Shown here one piece after another: positions 19,397 through 30,401 of a stretch of 64,000 nucleotides of DNA; the first letter of the stretch is position 1; each line of letters opens with the position of its first letter. This stretch comes from Coxiella endosymbiont of Amblyomma americanum (GTDB taxonomy: Bacteria; Pseudomonadota; Gammaproteobacteria; Coxiellales; Coxiellaceae): assembly GCF_000815025.1 (NCBI RefSeq), contig NZ_CP007541.1, positions 62,001 to 126,000 of the forward strand, read 5' to 3'. The notes below the pieces were generated by a model. That model saw nothing but the letters and a program-made list of their open reading frames with translations. It was not told the origin of the DNA and ran no database searches. Both the position numbers and the translations under genes were made by a program.

Positions 19397-19714
19397 GCAA
19401 TTCCTTATCAAATTAGTGTACCTAATTTACTATTTTTATCACCCAACTATGTGTTATCTGTTTCATGTTTAAGACGATCACAATTTTGCCCCACATTTTT
19501 CTTATTGTCTAGAATTTAAGATGTTTTATAGATGTAAATTTGTATAAATGTGAGTGAAAGAAAACGCTTATTGAGCATAGAGGTTATAAGATCAATATTT
19601 GCTTACAAAAAAGCAGGGTATCCGCAAAAGTTTTTATAATCAGTAATCTGTACATTTTACGCTATGATATGATTTTGCTTACACAATAAGAAATTATTTT
19701 CACACCTATTGTTT
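19397..19714. other. Gap between acnA and accB
   Basis: About 320 nt between the 3' end of acnA and the start of accB, both on the minus strand. It is AT-rich and no gene is visible. The accBC promoter should be here. In many gammaproteobacteria aroQ lies just upstream of accB; it is absent at this place. Confidence 0.4.
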
Positions 19715-22393
19715 TTACGAAGTTGATAATATTTGACGTAATACAAATTGTAGGATACCGCCATGCTTATAATAAATCAATTCGTTTTCTGTATCGATTC
19801 GACAATATAGTGAAATTTTTTTAGTAGTACGATTTTTACCCCTAATTGTCATGATAAGATCTTTTTTAGGCTTTAGATCTTTCTTTATTCCAGTAATGTT
19901 AATTACTTCACTGCCATCTAATGTTAAGCTTTTCCGATTAGCACCATTTTTAAATTCTAAAGGTAGAATTCCCATGCCTACCAAGTTAGCACGATGGATA
20001 CGCTCAAAACTTTCCGCAATAACAGCTTTAACACCTAGCAGTTTTGTACCTTTAGCAGCCCAATCACGTGAAGAACCCGTGCCGTATTCTTTTCCAGCAA
20101 TGATTACTAATGGGACATTTTCATGACAGTATTTCATTGCAGCATCGTAAATAAATAATTCTTTTCCATCTGGAAAGTGCTTAGTCAATCCTCCTTTTGT
20201 ATTGGAAAGCATTTCATTTTGAATATTAACATTTGTAAACATACCTCTCGTCATTACTTCATAATTTCCGCGACGAGAACCATAAGAATTAAAATCTTTG
20301 ACAATAACACCTTGTGCAATTAAATACTTACCGGCAGGATGCTCTAGTTTAATGGGACCTGCTGGGGAGATATGGTCTGTCGTTACGCTGTCACCAAGTA
20401 TTACTAATACGCGTGCTCCTTGTATTTCTTCTAAAGGTTTAGGATCAGCACTCATACCATTAAAAAATGGAGGTTTTTTTATGTAAGTAGAATTTTGCCA
20501 TTTAAATGTATTATCCGGAGACACAGAAATACTCTGCCATTCAGAATCCCCTGTAAACACATCTGAGTATTTTTCACGAAATACTTTACTATTAATTATT
20601 TGAATTTCTCTATTAATTTCTGCACACGACGGCCAGATATCGCGTAAATAAATTAACTCTCCATGATCACTCGTTCCTAACGGATCTTTTGTAAGGTCAA
20701 TGCGAGTAGTTCCTGCTAAAGCAAAAGCTATTACCAGAGGAGGAGACATCAACCAATTTGCTTTGACTAATGGATGAATACGGCCCTCGAAGTTACGATT
20801 TCCTGATAGAACAGTTGAGACAATTAAGTTATTTTCTATAATTGTTTTAGCAATTTCTTCTGATAATGGTCCAGAGTTGCCAATACAGGTTGTACAACCA
20901 TACCCTACTAGATAAAATCCAAGTCGTTCTAAAAAATTAATCAATCTTGTTTTTTTTAAGTAGTCCATGACTACTTTGGAACCTGGGGCTAACGACGATT
21001 TTACCCATGGTTTTATTTTCAAACCTTTTTCTACAGCCATTTTGGCAAGTAATCCTGCGGTAAGCATCGTACTAGGATTAGAGGTATTAGTACAACTGGT
21101 GATTGCCGCAATTACCACATCTCCATGATGCAGATCATAATTATCTGTGCTTTTAAAAACTTGTCTTACTTCTTTTTTAGTCGTTTTATTGACTGTAGTA
21201 ATAAAACACTCAGTAACTTTTCTTAAATCGGATAATTCGACACGATCTTGTGGTCGTGTCGGACCTGATATACTCGGTGTAACTGTAGAAAGATCTAAAA
21301 AAATCGTATCGCTAAAAGCGGCCTTTGGTGTATTTTCGTCATACCAAATACCTTGTGCTTTAGAGTAAGCTTTTGTTAACGCAATAACTTTCGGATTTCG
21401 ACCAGTTAATTTCATATATTTAATACTTTCTGTGTCAATAGGAAAAAAACCACAGGTAGCTCCATACTCAGGAGCCATATTACTAACAGTTGCACGATCG
21501 GCAATGGAGAGTTCGGAAAGACCAGAACCATAAAACTCTACAAACTTCCCAACTACTCCTTTACGTCTTAATATTTGAGTTATTGTCAAAACAAGATCAG
21601 TGGCATTCACTGTTTCCTGTAATTTACCTGATAAATGAAAACCTACAACTTCAGGAATTGACATAGATATAGGTTGTCCTAACATAACTGCTTCCGCTTC
21701 AATACCGCCAACCCCCCACCCTAAAATACCTAAACCATTAATCATAGTAGTGTGACTGTCTGTGCCTATCACTGTATCTGGATAAGCAAACAACTTATTT
21801 CCTACTTGGCTATGCCATATTACGCGTCCTAGATATTCTAAATTCACTTGATGGCAAATGCCTGTTCCTGGCGGAACTAATTGAAAGTTATGAAATGCTT
21901 TCTGACCCCACTTTAGAAATGTGTATCGCTCGTAATTGCGTCGCATCTCTAGATGCATATTGTCACGTAGAGCTCTTTTATTTCCAAAAGTATCTACTTG
22001 GATTGAATGATCAACGATAAGATCCACAGGACAATGAGGATTGATTTTATTCGGATCGCTGTTCATTATTTCCATAGCATCTCGCATAGCAGCTAGATCT
22101 ACTATAGCAGGAACTCCAGTGAAATCCTGCATAAGTATTCTAACGGGACGATAGACAATCTCTTGGTCAGAGTGTTGTTTTTGCATCCAATGTGTAAAAG
22201 CTTTTATGTGTTTCCAAGTGGTTATCTGACCATCTTCGTGCCGTAATTGATTTTCTAGAAGGATTTTTAGAGAGCAAGGTAAACGACGGATATTCGATAG
22301 CCCTGCCTTCTCTGCTGCTATAAGACTGTAGTAATAATAAGTTTCTCCATTGACGATTAATGTGCGTAATGTTTTAAATGAATCCATTGACAA
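19715..22393 (-). CDS. acnA: Aconitate hydratase A
   Basis: Interconverts citrate and isocitrate in the TCA cycle with a 4Fe-4S cluster. At 892 residues it matches AcnA/IRP-type enzymes (E. coli 891) rather than AcnB. Cluster cysteines lie in SCTNTSNPS and GYGCTTCIGNSGPL. Other blocks: VPPGTGICHQVNLEYL, DSHTTMINGLGILGWGVGGIEAE, GDSVTTDHISPAG, SYGSRRGNYEVM and AGKEYGTGSSRDWAAKGT. It is monocistronic as far as can be seen and lies back-to-back with groES. Confidence 0.98.
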   Translation of the reverse strand: MSMDSFKTLRTLIVNGETYYYYSLIAAEKAGLSNIRRLPCSLKILLENQLRHEDGQITTWKHIKAFTHWMQKQHSDQEIVYRPVRILMQDFTGVPAIVDLAAMRDAMEIMNSDPNKINPHCPVDLIVDHSIQVDTFGNKRALRDNMHLEMRRNYERYTFLKWGQKAFHNFQLVPPGTGICHQVNLEYLGRVIWHSQVGNKLFAYPDTVIGTDSHTTMINGLGILGWGVGGIEAEAVMLGQPISMSIPEVVGFHLSGKLQETVNATDLVLTITQILRRKGVVGKFVEFYGSGLSELSIADRATVSNMAPEYGATCGFFPIDTESIKYMKLTGRNPKVIALTKAYSKAQGIWYDENTPKAAFSDTIFLDLSTVTPSISGPTRPQDRVELSDLRKVTECFITTVNKTTKKEVRQVFKSTDNYDLHHGDVVIAAITSCTNTSNPSTMLTAGLLAKMAVEKGLKIKPWVKSSLAPGSKVVMDYLKKTRLINFLERLGFYLVGYGCTTCIGNSGPLSEEIAKTIIENNLIVSTVLSGNRNFEGRIHPLVKANWLMSPPLVIAFALAGTTRIDLTKDPLGTSDHGELIYLRDIWPSCAEINREIQIINSKVFREKYSDVFTGDSEWQSISVSPDNTFKWQNSTYIKKPPFFNGMSADPKPLEEIQGARVLVILGDSVTTDHISPAGPIKLEHPAGKYLIAQGVIVKDFNSYGSRRGNYEVMTRGMFTNVNIQNEMLSNTKGGLTKHFPDGKELFIYDAAMKYCHENVPLVIIAGKEYGTGSSRDWAAKGTKLLGVKAVIAESFERIHRANLVGMGILPLEFKNGANRKSLTLDGSEVINITGIKKDLKPKKDLIMTIRGKNRTTKKISLYCRIDTENELIYYKHGGILQFVLRQILSTS

Positions 22394-22514
22394 AACCTCA
22401 TAAAAATTTCGTAGTGTAATCTGAGACTACCACAAGTGCTTACTTTTGCCACATTTTTTCCGAAATAAGAGTTTTAATCTCTGTTGTTCCCATGTCTCGC
22501 TCTTGAATATTACT

Positions 22515-22542
22515 CTTGAATTTTTTTTAGGTGGCCCCATAT
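22515..22542 (+). promoter_or_regulatory. Sigma-32 heat-shock promoter of groES-groEL
   Basis: CTTGAA at 22515-22520 and CCCCATAT at 22535-22542 are separated by 14 nt, an almost exact match to the RpoH consensus. A second CTTGAA starts at 22502. The site is about 70 nt before the groES start. No CIRCE operator (HrcA site) is seen, so control should be by RpoH. Confidence 0.88.
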
Positions 22543-22557
22543 ACCACTACTAGTGGT
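22543..22557 (+). repeat. Inverted repeat at the predicted groESL transcript start
   Basis: ACCACT at 22543-22548 and AGTGGT at 22552-22557 pair perfectly around a 3-nt loop, immediately after the sigma-32 -10 element. It would form a small hairpin at or very near the mRNA 5' end, which may stabilise the transcript, or it may be an operator. The function is inferred only. Confidence 0.5.
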
Positions 22558-22613
22558 CGTAGCTCGTTTCTGTGGGCTTTCATTAGTGAACTTTATTAAT
22601 GCGAGGAGGTAAT

Positions 22614-22904
22614 ATGAATATACGTCCATTACACGATCGGGTGGTGGTTCATCGTCTTGAGGAAAAGGAACGTACTTCGGCGGGTGGTATTGTCATCCCT
22701 GACTCTGCCGCTGAAAAACCTTCTGAGGGGGATGTTGTTGCGGTTGGTCCTGGTAAATTTGACCATGGAGAGATTAGGCCATTGAATGTTAAGGTAGGCG
22801 ATCGCATTTTATTTGGTAAGTATGCTGGAACTGAAGTCAAAGTCGGCGGAAAAGAATATGTCGTTATGCGAGAAGATGACATTATGGGTGTGATCGAGAG
22901 ATAG
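22614..22904 (+). CDS. groES: Co-chaperonin GroES
   Basis: Heptameric lid of the GroEL folding chamber. The ATG at 22614 has AGGAGGT at 22604-22610 and yields [14 protein letters not shown], the standard start; an in-frame upstream start lies within that ribosome site. 96 residues. The mobile loop (about 16-32) reads [17 protein letters not shown], and the ending is [13 protein letters not shown]. groEL follows 41 nt downstream. Confidence 0.98.
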   Translation: MNIRPLHDRVVVHRLEEKERTSAGGIVIPDSAAEKPSEGDVVAVGPGKFDHGEIRPLNVKVGDRILFGKYAGTEVKVGGKEYVVMREDDIMGVIER

Positions 22905-22939
22905 TCGATAGTCGACAATGGAAATAATTTAAGAGGTAG

Positions 22940-24613
<1,674 letters not shown>

Positions 24614-24650
24614 AAACAGAAAGGGGTTGTTTGCCCATTTCTGTTTGTTT
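24614..24650 (+). terminator. Stem-loop directly after groEL
   Basis: AAACAGAAA (24614-24622) pairs with TTTCTGTTT (24638-24646), extended inward by GGG/CCC past one mismatch, with a 7-nt loop. The T-rich stretch that follows is interrupted. It is probably a 3'-end stabiliser or weak terminator of the groESL mRNA. Confidence 0.6.
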
Positions 24651-24705
24651 CTCCTTTATTATTGATTGTTGTCACTTATGGTTTTTGTCACTGGAAGTCC
24701 CAAAG

Positions 24706-24738
24706 AGCCCTGCTTTTTTAAGCGGGGCTTTTTGTTTT
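24706..24738 (+). terminator. Strong intrinsic terminator of groESL
   Basis: A 10-bp stem, AGCCCTGCTT (24706-24715) with AAGCGGGGCT (24720-24729), contains one G-T pair and a TTTT loop and runs into TTTTTGTTTT. It is the clearest Rho-independent terminator in the window and lies about 90 nt after groEL. Confidence 0.9.
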
Positions 24739-25007
24739 CTTCTCCTTTGAACCCTTAATTTTTCTTTTTTAACGCATTTAGTTTTTCCGTCACTTGGGTG
24801 CTTCTTTGTAACGATTATCTGGTGAAATTTAAGGTGAAATTTAAATTGTATTTTAATGTTGCTGATGTAAATTAAATCTTAATTAGGATTTTTGCACATA
24901 TTTTATCTAAATTTATTTTTATTTTTTAAAGCTCTGACCAAAAGAAAGAAGTGACATTATTAAGTGCAAAAACGGGTGTGGGTCTTTTTTATAGGTTTTA
25001 GAAGCAT
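24739..25007. other. AT-rich spacer between groEL and dapB
   Basis: Convergent spacer without an open frame of note. A direct repeat, GGTGAAATTTAA twice in tandem (about 24822-24846), is the only structure seen. Confidence 0.4.
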
Positions 25008-25754
25008 TTATAAAATATTTTCTAATCCATGCACTAAATGATCAAGTGCCATCACTTTGCGACACGCTATAAAAATTCCAGATGTCATGCATTTACGATC
25101 CATCCCATCGTGTCGAATAGTCAATACTTCCCCATTTCCACCAAAGAATACTGACTGTTGGGAAAAAAAGCCGGAAAGACGAACGGAATGAATTGGAACG
25201 TTATTTTTTAGTATTCCACGGGCAGGATTTCTAGATAAAGGAGTGTTTTCTTCTTTAGAATTGTTTTGTTTGTTGGAACAGTTCTGTTTTACGATTTTCA
25301 TCTTTTGTGCGGTTCTGATTGCAGTACCTGAAGGAGCGTCCTGTTTGTAAGGATGGTGCATTTCAACAATTTCAGCATTAGAAAAATACTGAGAAGCGTC
25401 TTTTGCATATTTTATCATTAAGACCGCTCCTAAAAAAAAGTTTGGGGCAATTATCCCGCCTATTTTTTTTATCTGACATTGTTGCGATAAAATATTAATC
25501 TGTTCTACGGTTAATCCTGTGGTGCCAATTACTGGACGAGCTCCAGAGTTGATGATCGTCTTTGTATTGGAAAAAACTGCGCTGGGCACAGTAAAATCAA
25601 TAACTACATCTGCTTTTTTCATTTTAATAGTTGCCATCAAGTCATCTTGTCTATTAGTTCCAGCAACCAAGCAAAAGTCAGACTGAGTTGCAATATTTTC
25701 CTTAATTATTTGACCCATTCTACCATTAATCCCATTAATAATAACGTTAATCAT
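25008..25754 (-). CDS. dapB: 4-hydroxy-tetrahydrodipicolinate reductase
   Basis: Reduces HTPA with NAD(P)H on the way to meso-diaminopimelate (peptidoglycan) and lysine. 248 residues against 273 in E. coli. Seen: [12 protein letters not shown] dinucleotide site, [18 protein letters not shown], the catalytic block [16 protein letters not shown] and HSVRLSGFF. Its start overlaps the sodB stop by 8 nt, so it is translated from the same message as sodB. A DAP gene fits retention of a peptidoglycan wall. Confidence 0.96.
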   Translation of the reverse strand: MINVIINGINGRMGQIIKENIATQSDFCLVAGTNRQDDLMATIKMKKADVVIDFTVPSAVFSNTKTIINSGARPVIGTTGLTVEQINILSQQCQIKKIGGIIAPNFFLGAVLMIKYAKDASQYFSNAEIVEMHHPYKQDAPSGTAIRTAQKMKIVKQNCSNKQNNSKEENTPLSRNPARGILKNNVPIHSVRLSGFFSQQSVFFGGNGEVLTIRHDGMDRKCMTSGIFIACRKVMALDHLVHGLENIL

Positions 25755-26343
25755 ACAGATTAAAATTTTCTATTACAAAATTCCAGTTAACTATATACCA
25801 AAAATTATTAATATATTTTAGCCGATCATTTCGTGTGTCTATATAGTAAGCATGTTCCCATAAATCACATACTAGTAATGGTGTTTTTTTATCTACCATC
25901 GGGTTAACAGCATTTACTGTATTTAAGATTTCTAACTTTCCATTTTTATCTTTTACTAGCCAAGTCCATCCAGAGCCAAAATGATTGTTAGCTACATGAG
26001 TAAAAGTTGTTTTAAATTTTTCTAAGGATCCGAAATTATTATTTATTGCCGAATTTAAATCATCGTTACTATGTAGATTTCCACCACTACCTTTGGCACT
26101 CATACAACGCCAATAGAAGTCATGATTCCAACTTTGAGCAGCGTTATTAAAAATACTACCATCAGACTGCATAATGATTTCCTCGAGTGATTGATTCTCA
26201 AAGGACGTTCCTTTAATTAAATTATTTAATTTATTCACGTATGCACGATGATGCTTATCATGATGGTATTCTAAAGTCTCTTTAGAAATGTAAGGTTCTA
26301 AATCCCTCACACAATACGGTAAATTTAAAAGCTTAAAAACCAT
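25747..26343 (-). CDS. sodB: Superoxide dismutase (Fe type)
   Basis: Cytoplasmic superoxide detoxification. 198 residues against 193 in E. coli. Metal ligands are visible in [16 protein letters not shown] (H27), SWNHDFYW, and the C-terminal [15 protein letters not shown] (Asp and His). The pattern around [10 protein letters not shown] and HFGSGWTWL fits the iron rather than the manganese group, although metal specificity cannot be fixed by eye. It is divergent from ahpC, making an oxidative-stress pair. Confidence 0.96.
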   Translation of the reverse strand: MVFKLLNLPYCVRDLEPYISKETLEYHHDKHHRAYVNKLNNLIKGTSFENQSLEEIIMQSDGSIFNNAAQSWNHDFYWRCMSAKGSGGNLHSNDDLNSAINNNFGSLEKFKTTFTHVANNHFGSGWTWLVKDKNGKLEILNTVNAVNPMVDKKTPLLVCDLWEHAYYIDTRNDRLKYINNFWYIVNWNFVIENFNLYD

Positions 26344-26504
26344 ATAATCTCCTTACTAAATTATTCGAAATTTCTAGTTTTCGTCATCAAAACTAGACGC
26401 TTCTTATTGCACAAGCATTGATTTAATTGTGCTTTGCGTAACGAGGATGATATCTGATTATCGCTGAATTTTCTAGTTCTTTGGATTTTATTAAATTTAG
26501 AAAA

Positions 26505-26534
26505 TTGACAAATGAATATACAATATTGTATTAT
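26505..26534 (+). promoter_or_regulatory. Sigma-70 promoter of ahpC
   Basis: TTGACA at 26505-26510 and TATTAT at 26529-26534 are 18 nt apart, about 34 nt before the ahpC ATG. The -35 matches the consensus exactly. No OxyR site could be assigned by eye. Confidence 0.6.
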
Positions 26535-26567
26535 CAAAATTGATTTATTTTTAGAGGTATGTTGTTT

Positions 26568-27176
26568 ATGGAAGTTTTGGTAGGACGTAAAGCACCTGAT
26601 TTCACAGTTCCGGCAGTTTTGGCAAGTGGTGATATTGTGGAAGATTTTAACTTATATAAATCTATAAAGAATAAATACGGATTAGTTTTTTTCTATCCTT
26701 TGGATTTCACTTTTGTCTGTCCTTCTGAGTTGATTGCTTTGCATCATGCAATTAATGATTTCTATGAACGCAATGTGGAAATAGTTGCTATTTCTGTAGA
26801 TTCTCAGTTTGCCCATTATACTTGGCGTAGCATTCCTGTAGAAAAAGGTGGCATTGGGAGTGTTAGTTACACTTTAGCTTCGGATGTTTCTCATAGTGTT
26901 TGTCGTAGCTACGGAGTTGAATATCCACAAGATGGTGGAATTGCTTTGCGAGGTGTTTTTTTAATTGATAAACAAGCAATAGTTCGATCTCAGACCGTAA
27001 ATGATTTCCCATTAGGTCGCAGTATCTCAGAAATCCTACGTGTGATAGATGCTCTACAATTTACTGAGAAAAATGAAAATATAGTCTGTCCAGCAAACTG
27101 GAAGAAAGGTGACGTTGGTATTCAAGCTTCTCCAGAAGGTGTTGTAAAGTACTTATTAGCGACGAATGCTTCTTAA
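26568..27176 (+). CDS. ahpC: Peroxiredoxin, AhpC/TSA typical 2-Cys type
   Basis: Thiol peroxidase reducing hydrogen and organic peroxides. The ATG at 26568 is chosen since AGAGGT (ending next to an upstream ATG at 26559) is well spaced for it; 202 residues. The peroxidatic cysteine sits in DFTFVCPSELI and the resolving cysteine in NIVCPANWKKGD. The longer C-terminal region is of the Prx1/AhpC class. No ahpF is adjacent, so reduction must come from another thiol system. Confidence 0.95.
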   Translation: MEVLVGRKAPDFTVPAVLASGDIVEDFNLYKSIKNKYGLVFFYPLDFTFVCPSELIALHHAINDFYERNVEIVAISVDSQFAHYTWRSIPVEKGGIGSVSYTLASDVSHSVCRSYGVEYPQDGGIALRGVFLIDKQAIVRSQTVNDFPLGRSISEILRVIDALQFTEKNENIVCPANWKKGDVGIQASPEGVVKYLLATNAS

Positions 27177-27190
27177 TTTTTAAAGTTTAT

Positions 27191-27832
27191 TTAGTTCTTT
27201 TTTATTGGTTTCCATATGCATCCGAGTCTGTTAACAATATAACAAAATAATTCGGACGCACATTTCGCATCATAAATAGCAGAATGTGCTTCCCTTTTAT
27301 CAAAAGGGATACAAGCTTCGCGTAATGCTTTGGCCAACACAGGTTTACCAAATACGGTGGCTGCTAGTGTAGCGGTATCAAAACAGATGAAAGTATGAAA
27401 AGGAGATTTTTTTACCTTACAACGTTTCATAGCCGCATGAATGAAAGATAAATCAAAATGGGCATTGTGTCCTACAAGTACTGCTCGACGATAGTTGTGT
27501 ACAGCTACGGCTTTTTCTACAAATACAAATAATTCCTGCAGTGCTTTTTCTTCGCTAATAGCGAAGCGGAATGGATGGAAAGGATCAATACGCGTAATCT
27601 CCAGTGAGACTGGGTCTAAAATAGAGTTTTTAAATGGTAATATGTGACGAGCGAATAACTTCCCAGAATAAATCTTTTTCTTATGGTCCATACCGATTAG
27701 AATAGCAGCTATTTCTAGCAAAGGATTTTTAAGAGGTTCCAATCCACCAGTTTCAATGTCCACTACAACTGGAAGATAGCCACTAAATCTTTCTTTTAAA
27801 AGAGACGCTGAATGAGAGTCGTTTTCGATCAT
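27191..27832 (-). CDS. rnt: Ribonuclease T
   Basis: A DEDDh 3'-5' exoribonuclease that trims tRNA, 5S and 23S rRNA 3' ends. 213 residues against 215 in E. coli. The acidic triad and His are visible: VVVDIETGGL (Exo I), LVGHNAHFDLSFIHAA (Exo II) and HSAIYDAKCASELF (Exo III). The extra basic patches separate it from DNA polymerase epsilon. It is convergent with ahpC (14 nt) and 30 nt downstream of pyrC. Confidence 0.95.
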   Translation of the reverse strand: MIENDSHSASLLKERFSGYLPVVVDIETGGLEPLKNPLLEIAAILIGMDHKKKIYSGKLFARHILPFKNSILDPVSLEITRIDPFHPFRFAISEEKALQELFVFVEKAVAVHNYRRAVLVGHNAHFDLSFIHAAMKRCKVKKSPFHTFICFDTATLAATVFGKPVLAKALREACIPFDKREAHSAIYDAKCASELFCYIVNRLGCIWKPIKKN

Positions 27833-27862
27833 GTAAAGCTTATTATGTTTTAGATAATTTTA

Positions 27863-28903
27863 TCAGAAAAAACTCATTTGCCAATTTAATGTTTTCCCTG
27901 CTAAAAATGGTATTACAACATCCGTACCAAAAGGTAAGAATGGAACCACTTTCCAAGCTTTTTTGACCAAAGTAATTTTTTTAGTATTCAATGGTAATTG
28001 ATAAAATTGTGCACCGAAGTGACTAGAAAATCCTTCTAGTTTATCTAACGCGTTGTAACGGTCAAACAGTTCTGTATAAATTTCAATGGCAGTGGGGGCG
28101 TTGTAGATACCTGCAGCCCCATAAGCCGATTCTTTCTTTATTTTTGAATGCGGAGCACTATCTGTACCTAAAAAGAATTTTGAATTACCGCTAATAGCTG
28201 CTTTAATAAGTGCTGTTCGGTCTGTACGTGTTTTTAATACCGGAAAACAATAATGATGGGGGTGAAGACCATTTTTCAATAAGTGATCTCTCGTAAGTAA
28301 AGCATGATGAGGAGTAATCGTTGCCGACAATGTCGATTTGGTCGTCTCAGTAATAAAGTCTACTGCTACTTTAGTAGAAATATGTTCCAAGACTATCCGC
28401 AAACTCGGAAAACGTTTAATTAAAGGTATTAATTCTTGTTCAACAAAAACGGCTTCTCGATCGAAAATATCGACGGACGGATCAGCAGATTCTCCATGAA
28501 GTAATAAAGGTAAATCTACAGATTGTAGCACTTCTATAATAGAATACATTTTCTGTAGAGTTGTAATTCTAGTTTGAGAATGCGTAGTTACCCCTGTGGG
28601 GTATAGCTTACAAGCAACGATAAAATTTGACTGTTTAGCGGCTCTAATTTCTTCTGAAGACATAGTATCGGTAAGGTATAGTGTCATTAAAGGAAAAAAT
28701 GTTATGTTATGTGGGATATACTGTTTAATTCTTTTATAATAAGCCTTAGCTTGAGCTACTGTTACGACTGGTGGCATTAGATTGGGCATGATAACTGCTC
28801 TTTCGAATCGGAGAGCAGTATCTGTTACAGTTCTTGCAAGATACACATGATCACGCAGGTGACAATGCCAGTCGTCCGGTCGGATTATTGTAATTTTCTT
28901 CAC
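27863..28903 (-). CDS. pyrC: Dihydroorotase
   Basis: Cyclises carbamoyl-aspartate in pyrimidine synthesis. 346 residues against 348 in E. coli, so it belongs to the short class II type. Zinc ligands lie in DDWHCHLRDH, the carboxylated lysine in VACKLYPTGVTTHS, plus LLHGES, VLEHIS and the catalytic Asp in FLGTDSAPH. The gene lies between rnt and nth. With pyrG in the window it shows a working de novo pyrimidine route. Confidence 0.97.
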   Translation of the reverse strand: MKKITIIRPDDWHCHLRDHVYLARTVTDTALRFERAVIMPNLMPPVVTVAQAKAYYKRIKQYIPHNITFFPLMTLYLTDTMSSEEIRAAKQSNFIVACKLYPTGVTTHSQTRITTLQKMYSIIEVLQSVDLPLLLHGESADPSVDIFDREAVFVEQELIPLIKRFPSLRIVLEHISTKVAVDFITETTKSTLSATITPHHALLTRDHLLKNGLHPHHYCFPVLKTRTDRTALIKAAISGNSKFFLGTDSAPHSKIKKESAYGAAGIYNAPTAIEIYTELFDRYNALDKLEGFSSHFGAQFYQLPLNTKKITLVKKAWKVVPFLPFGTDVVIPFLAGKTLNWQMSFF

Positions 28904-29111
28904 TTTTCTTATTTACTCAATGAATTTAATCAAGCCACCTCTGACATCAAAAACCCTAAGGGACAAATCTCCAAATTAAGGTAATATTCAAGAAGAAAAA
29001 AGAATTTTTATCGGTTAATTATGATTATGTTATTAATTTTCTAGTATTTTGAGAGATTCACTTATTATATTAACGCTTTTCTTGGAAGAATTATAGGATT
29101 AGGTGAATTTA

Positions 29112-29750
29112 TCATTGATAAAATGATTTTATAGGATATTCACATAAGTCGTTAATGAAACATGCAGAACATTTAACTAAGCGAGCGGTACATATGTAGC
29201 GTCCATGTAAAACAAGCCAATGATGAGCATTGGGCAGATATTTTTTAGAAATTACCTTCATTAATTTATTTTCTACTGATAATGGTGTTTTCCCTATGGC
29301 TAGTCCAGTACGGTTCGCTACACGAAAAACATGCGTATCAACTGCAATAATAGGATATCCAAAAGCAGTGTTTAAAATAACGTTTGCTGTTTTTCTGCCA
29401 ATACCGGGAAGTGTTTCAAGTTCTTTGCGTGTTTTAGGTATCTGTGAGTTATATTTTTCTACTAATATTTTGCAAGTCTCGATAATATTTTTAGCTTTAA
29501 TATTATATAAACCAAGAGATCTGATACGATTTTTTAAGTTATCCTCTCCAAGGTCTAGGATTTTAGAGGGTAGGTTTGCTATTTTAAATAGTTCTTTTGT
29601 GTTTTTATTGACTTTCTTATCTGTAGTTTGAGCAGATAACATTACTGCAATTAGCAGCTCAAACCTAGAGTTGTAATTTAATTCTGAAGTTGGGGTAGTA
29701 TTGCGCATTTTGAAGCGACGAAAAATTTCTTCACATTCGCTGTGATTCAC
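29112..29750 (-). CDS. nth: Endonuclease III (DNA glycosylase/AP lyase)
   Basis: Removes oxidised pyrimidines. 212 residues against 211 in E. coli. The helix-hairpin-helix LETLPGIGRKTANVILN with the catalytic Lys, the Asp in AVDTHVFRVANR, and the C-terminal 4Fe-4S cysteines (CTARLVKCSACFINDLCEY) are all present. Its first 20 nt overlap the 3' end of the rsxB-like gene, so the two are translationally linked. In E. coli nth also ends the rsx operon. Confidence 0.97.
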   Translation of the reverse strand: MNHSECEEIFRRFKMRNTTPTSELNYNSRFELLIAVMLSAQTTDKKVNKNTKELFKIANLPSKILDLGEDNLKNRIRSLGLYNIKAKNIIETCKILVEKYNSQIPKTRKELETLPGIGRKTANVILNTAFGYPIIAVDTHVFRVANRTGLAIGKTPLSVENKLMKVISKKYLPNAHHWLVLHGRYICTARLVKCSACFINDLCEYPIKSFYQ

Positions 29751-30378
29751 GATGCTTTCTTTTTTGGTGATATCGAGCTACGGCGATTCGAATAGCTGCT
29801 TGGCGGGCTTTTAATGTTATTCTTTTTGACATAACAAGCTCTTCTTGAGATTGAAGTTTCTTCTTAGATTGATTTCTTAATCTCCTCTTGCGTTTTTCAT
29901 AACGAATACGCCATTCATGTGAACGAGTATTCCATGCGTACAGGGGATTTTTTATAGTAGAAAGAGTTTTTATTTCAATACAATTCATTGGACAAACCGA
30001 TAGACACCGCTCACATCCTGTACACGCATCTGTAATTATTGTATGTGCTAGCTTCGATGCACCAATAATAGCATCGGTAGGGCAAACCTGGATACACTTA
30101 GTACATCCAACACATTCTTCTTCATGAATACTCGCTATGGTTGGTGGCTTTGCTTTTTTTTTCATTTTCTTTACATACAAATTCGGATTTTTCTTTACGC
30201 AAGTAGCTATACCCACAAGCGCCTCAATGCCACCTGGCAAACAACGATCTATAGAAGCTTCATTTTTTATAATGGCAATAGCATAAGGACGACAAGCATC
30301 ATAACCGCATAAACCACATTGAGTTTGTGGCAATAGATTGTTTAGTTTGTCAATAAGCGCTTTTTTTGCTTTGTTCAT
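29731..30378 (-). CDS. rsxB: RnfB/RsxB-like iron-sulfur protein, soluble form
   Basis: The N-terminal 4Fe-4S domain (C21, C24, C29, C46 in CGLCGYDACR and DRCLPGG) and a double ferredoxin domain (ECVGCTKCIQVCP and ACTGCERCLSVCP) match RnfB. The usual N-terminal membrane helix is missing, and a basic, Arg/Lys-rich tail of about 55 residues replaces the normal end. The other rnf/rsx genes are absent here, so this is an orphan electron carrier, perhaps serving Nth or another iron-sulfur enzyme. ATG at 30376-30378 is used, with GGTGG 8 nt upstream. Confidence 0.85.
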   Translation of the reverse strand: MNKAKKALIDKLNNLLPQTQCGLCGYDACRPYAIAIIKNEASIDRCLPGGIEALVGIATCVKKNPNLYVKKMKKKAKPPTIASIHEEECVGCTKCIQVCPTDAIIGASKLAHTIITDACTGCERCLSVCPMNCIEIKTLSTIKNPLYAWNTRSHEWRIRYEKRKRRLRNQSKKKLQSQEELVMSKRITLKARQAAIRIAVARYHQKRKHRESQRM

Positions 30379-30401
30379 TGTTATTACCACCCACCGTATT
30401 A

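Noticed and set aside
29230-29631. A 133-codon plus-strand frame opposite nth
   Set aside because: Nth is complete on the other strand with catalytic and cluster residues; the antisense frame has no recognisable features.
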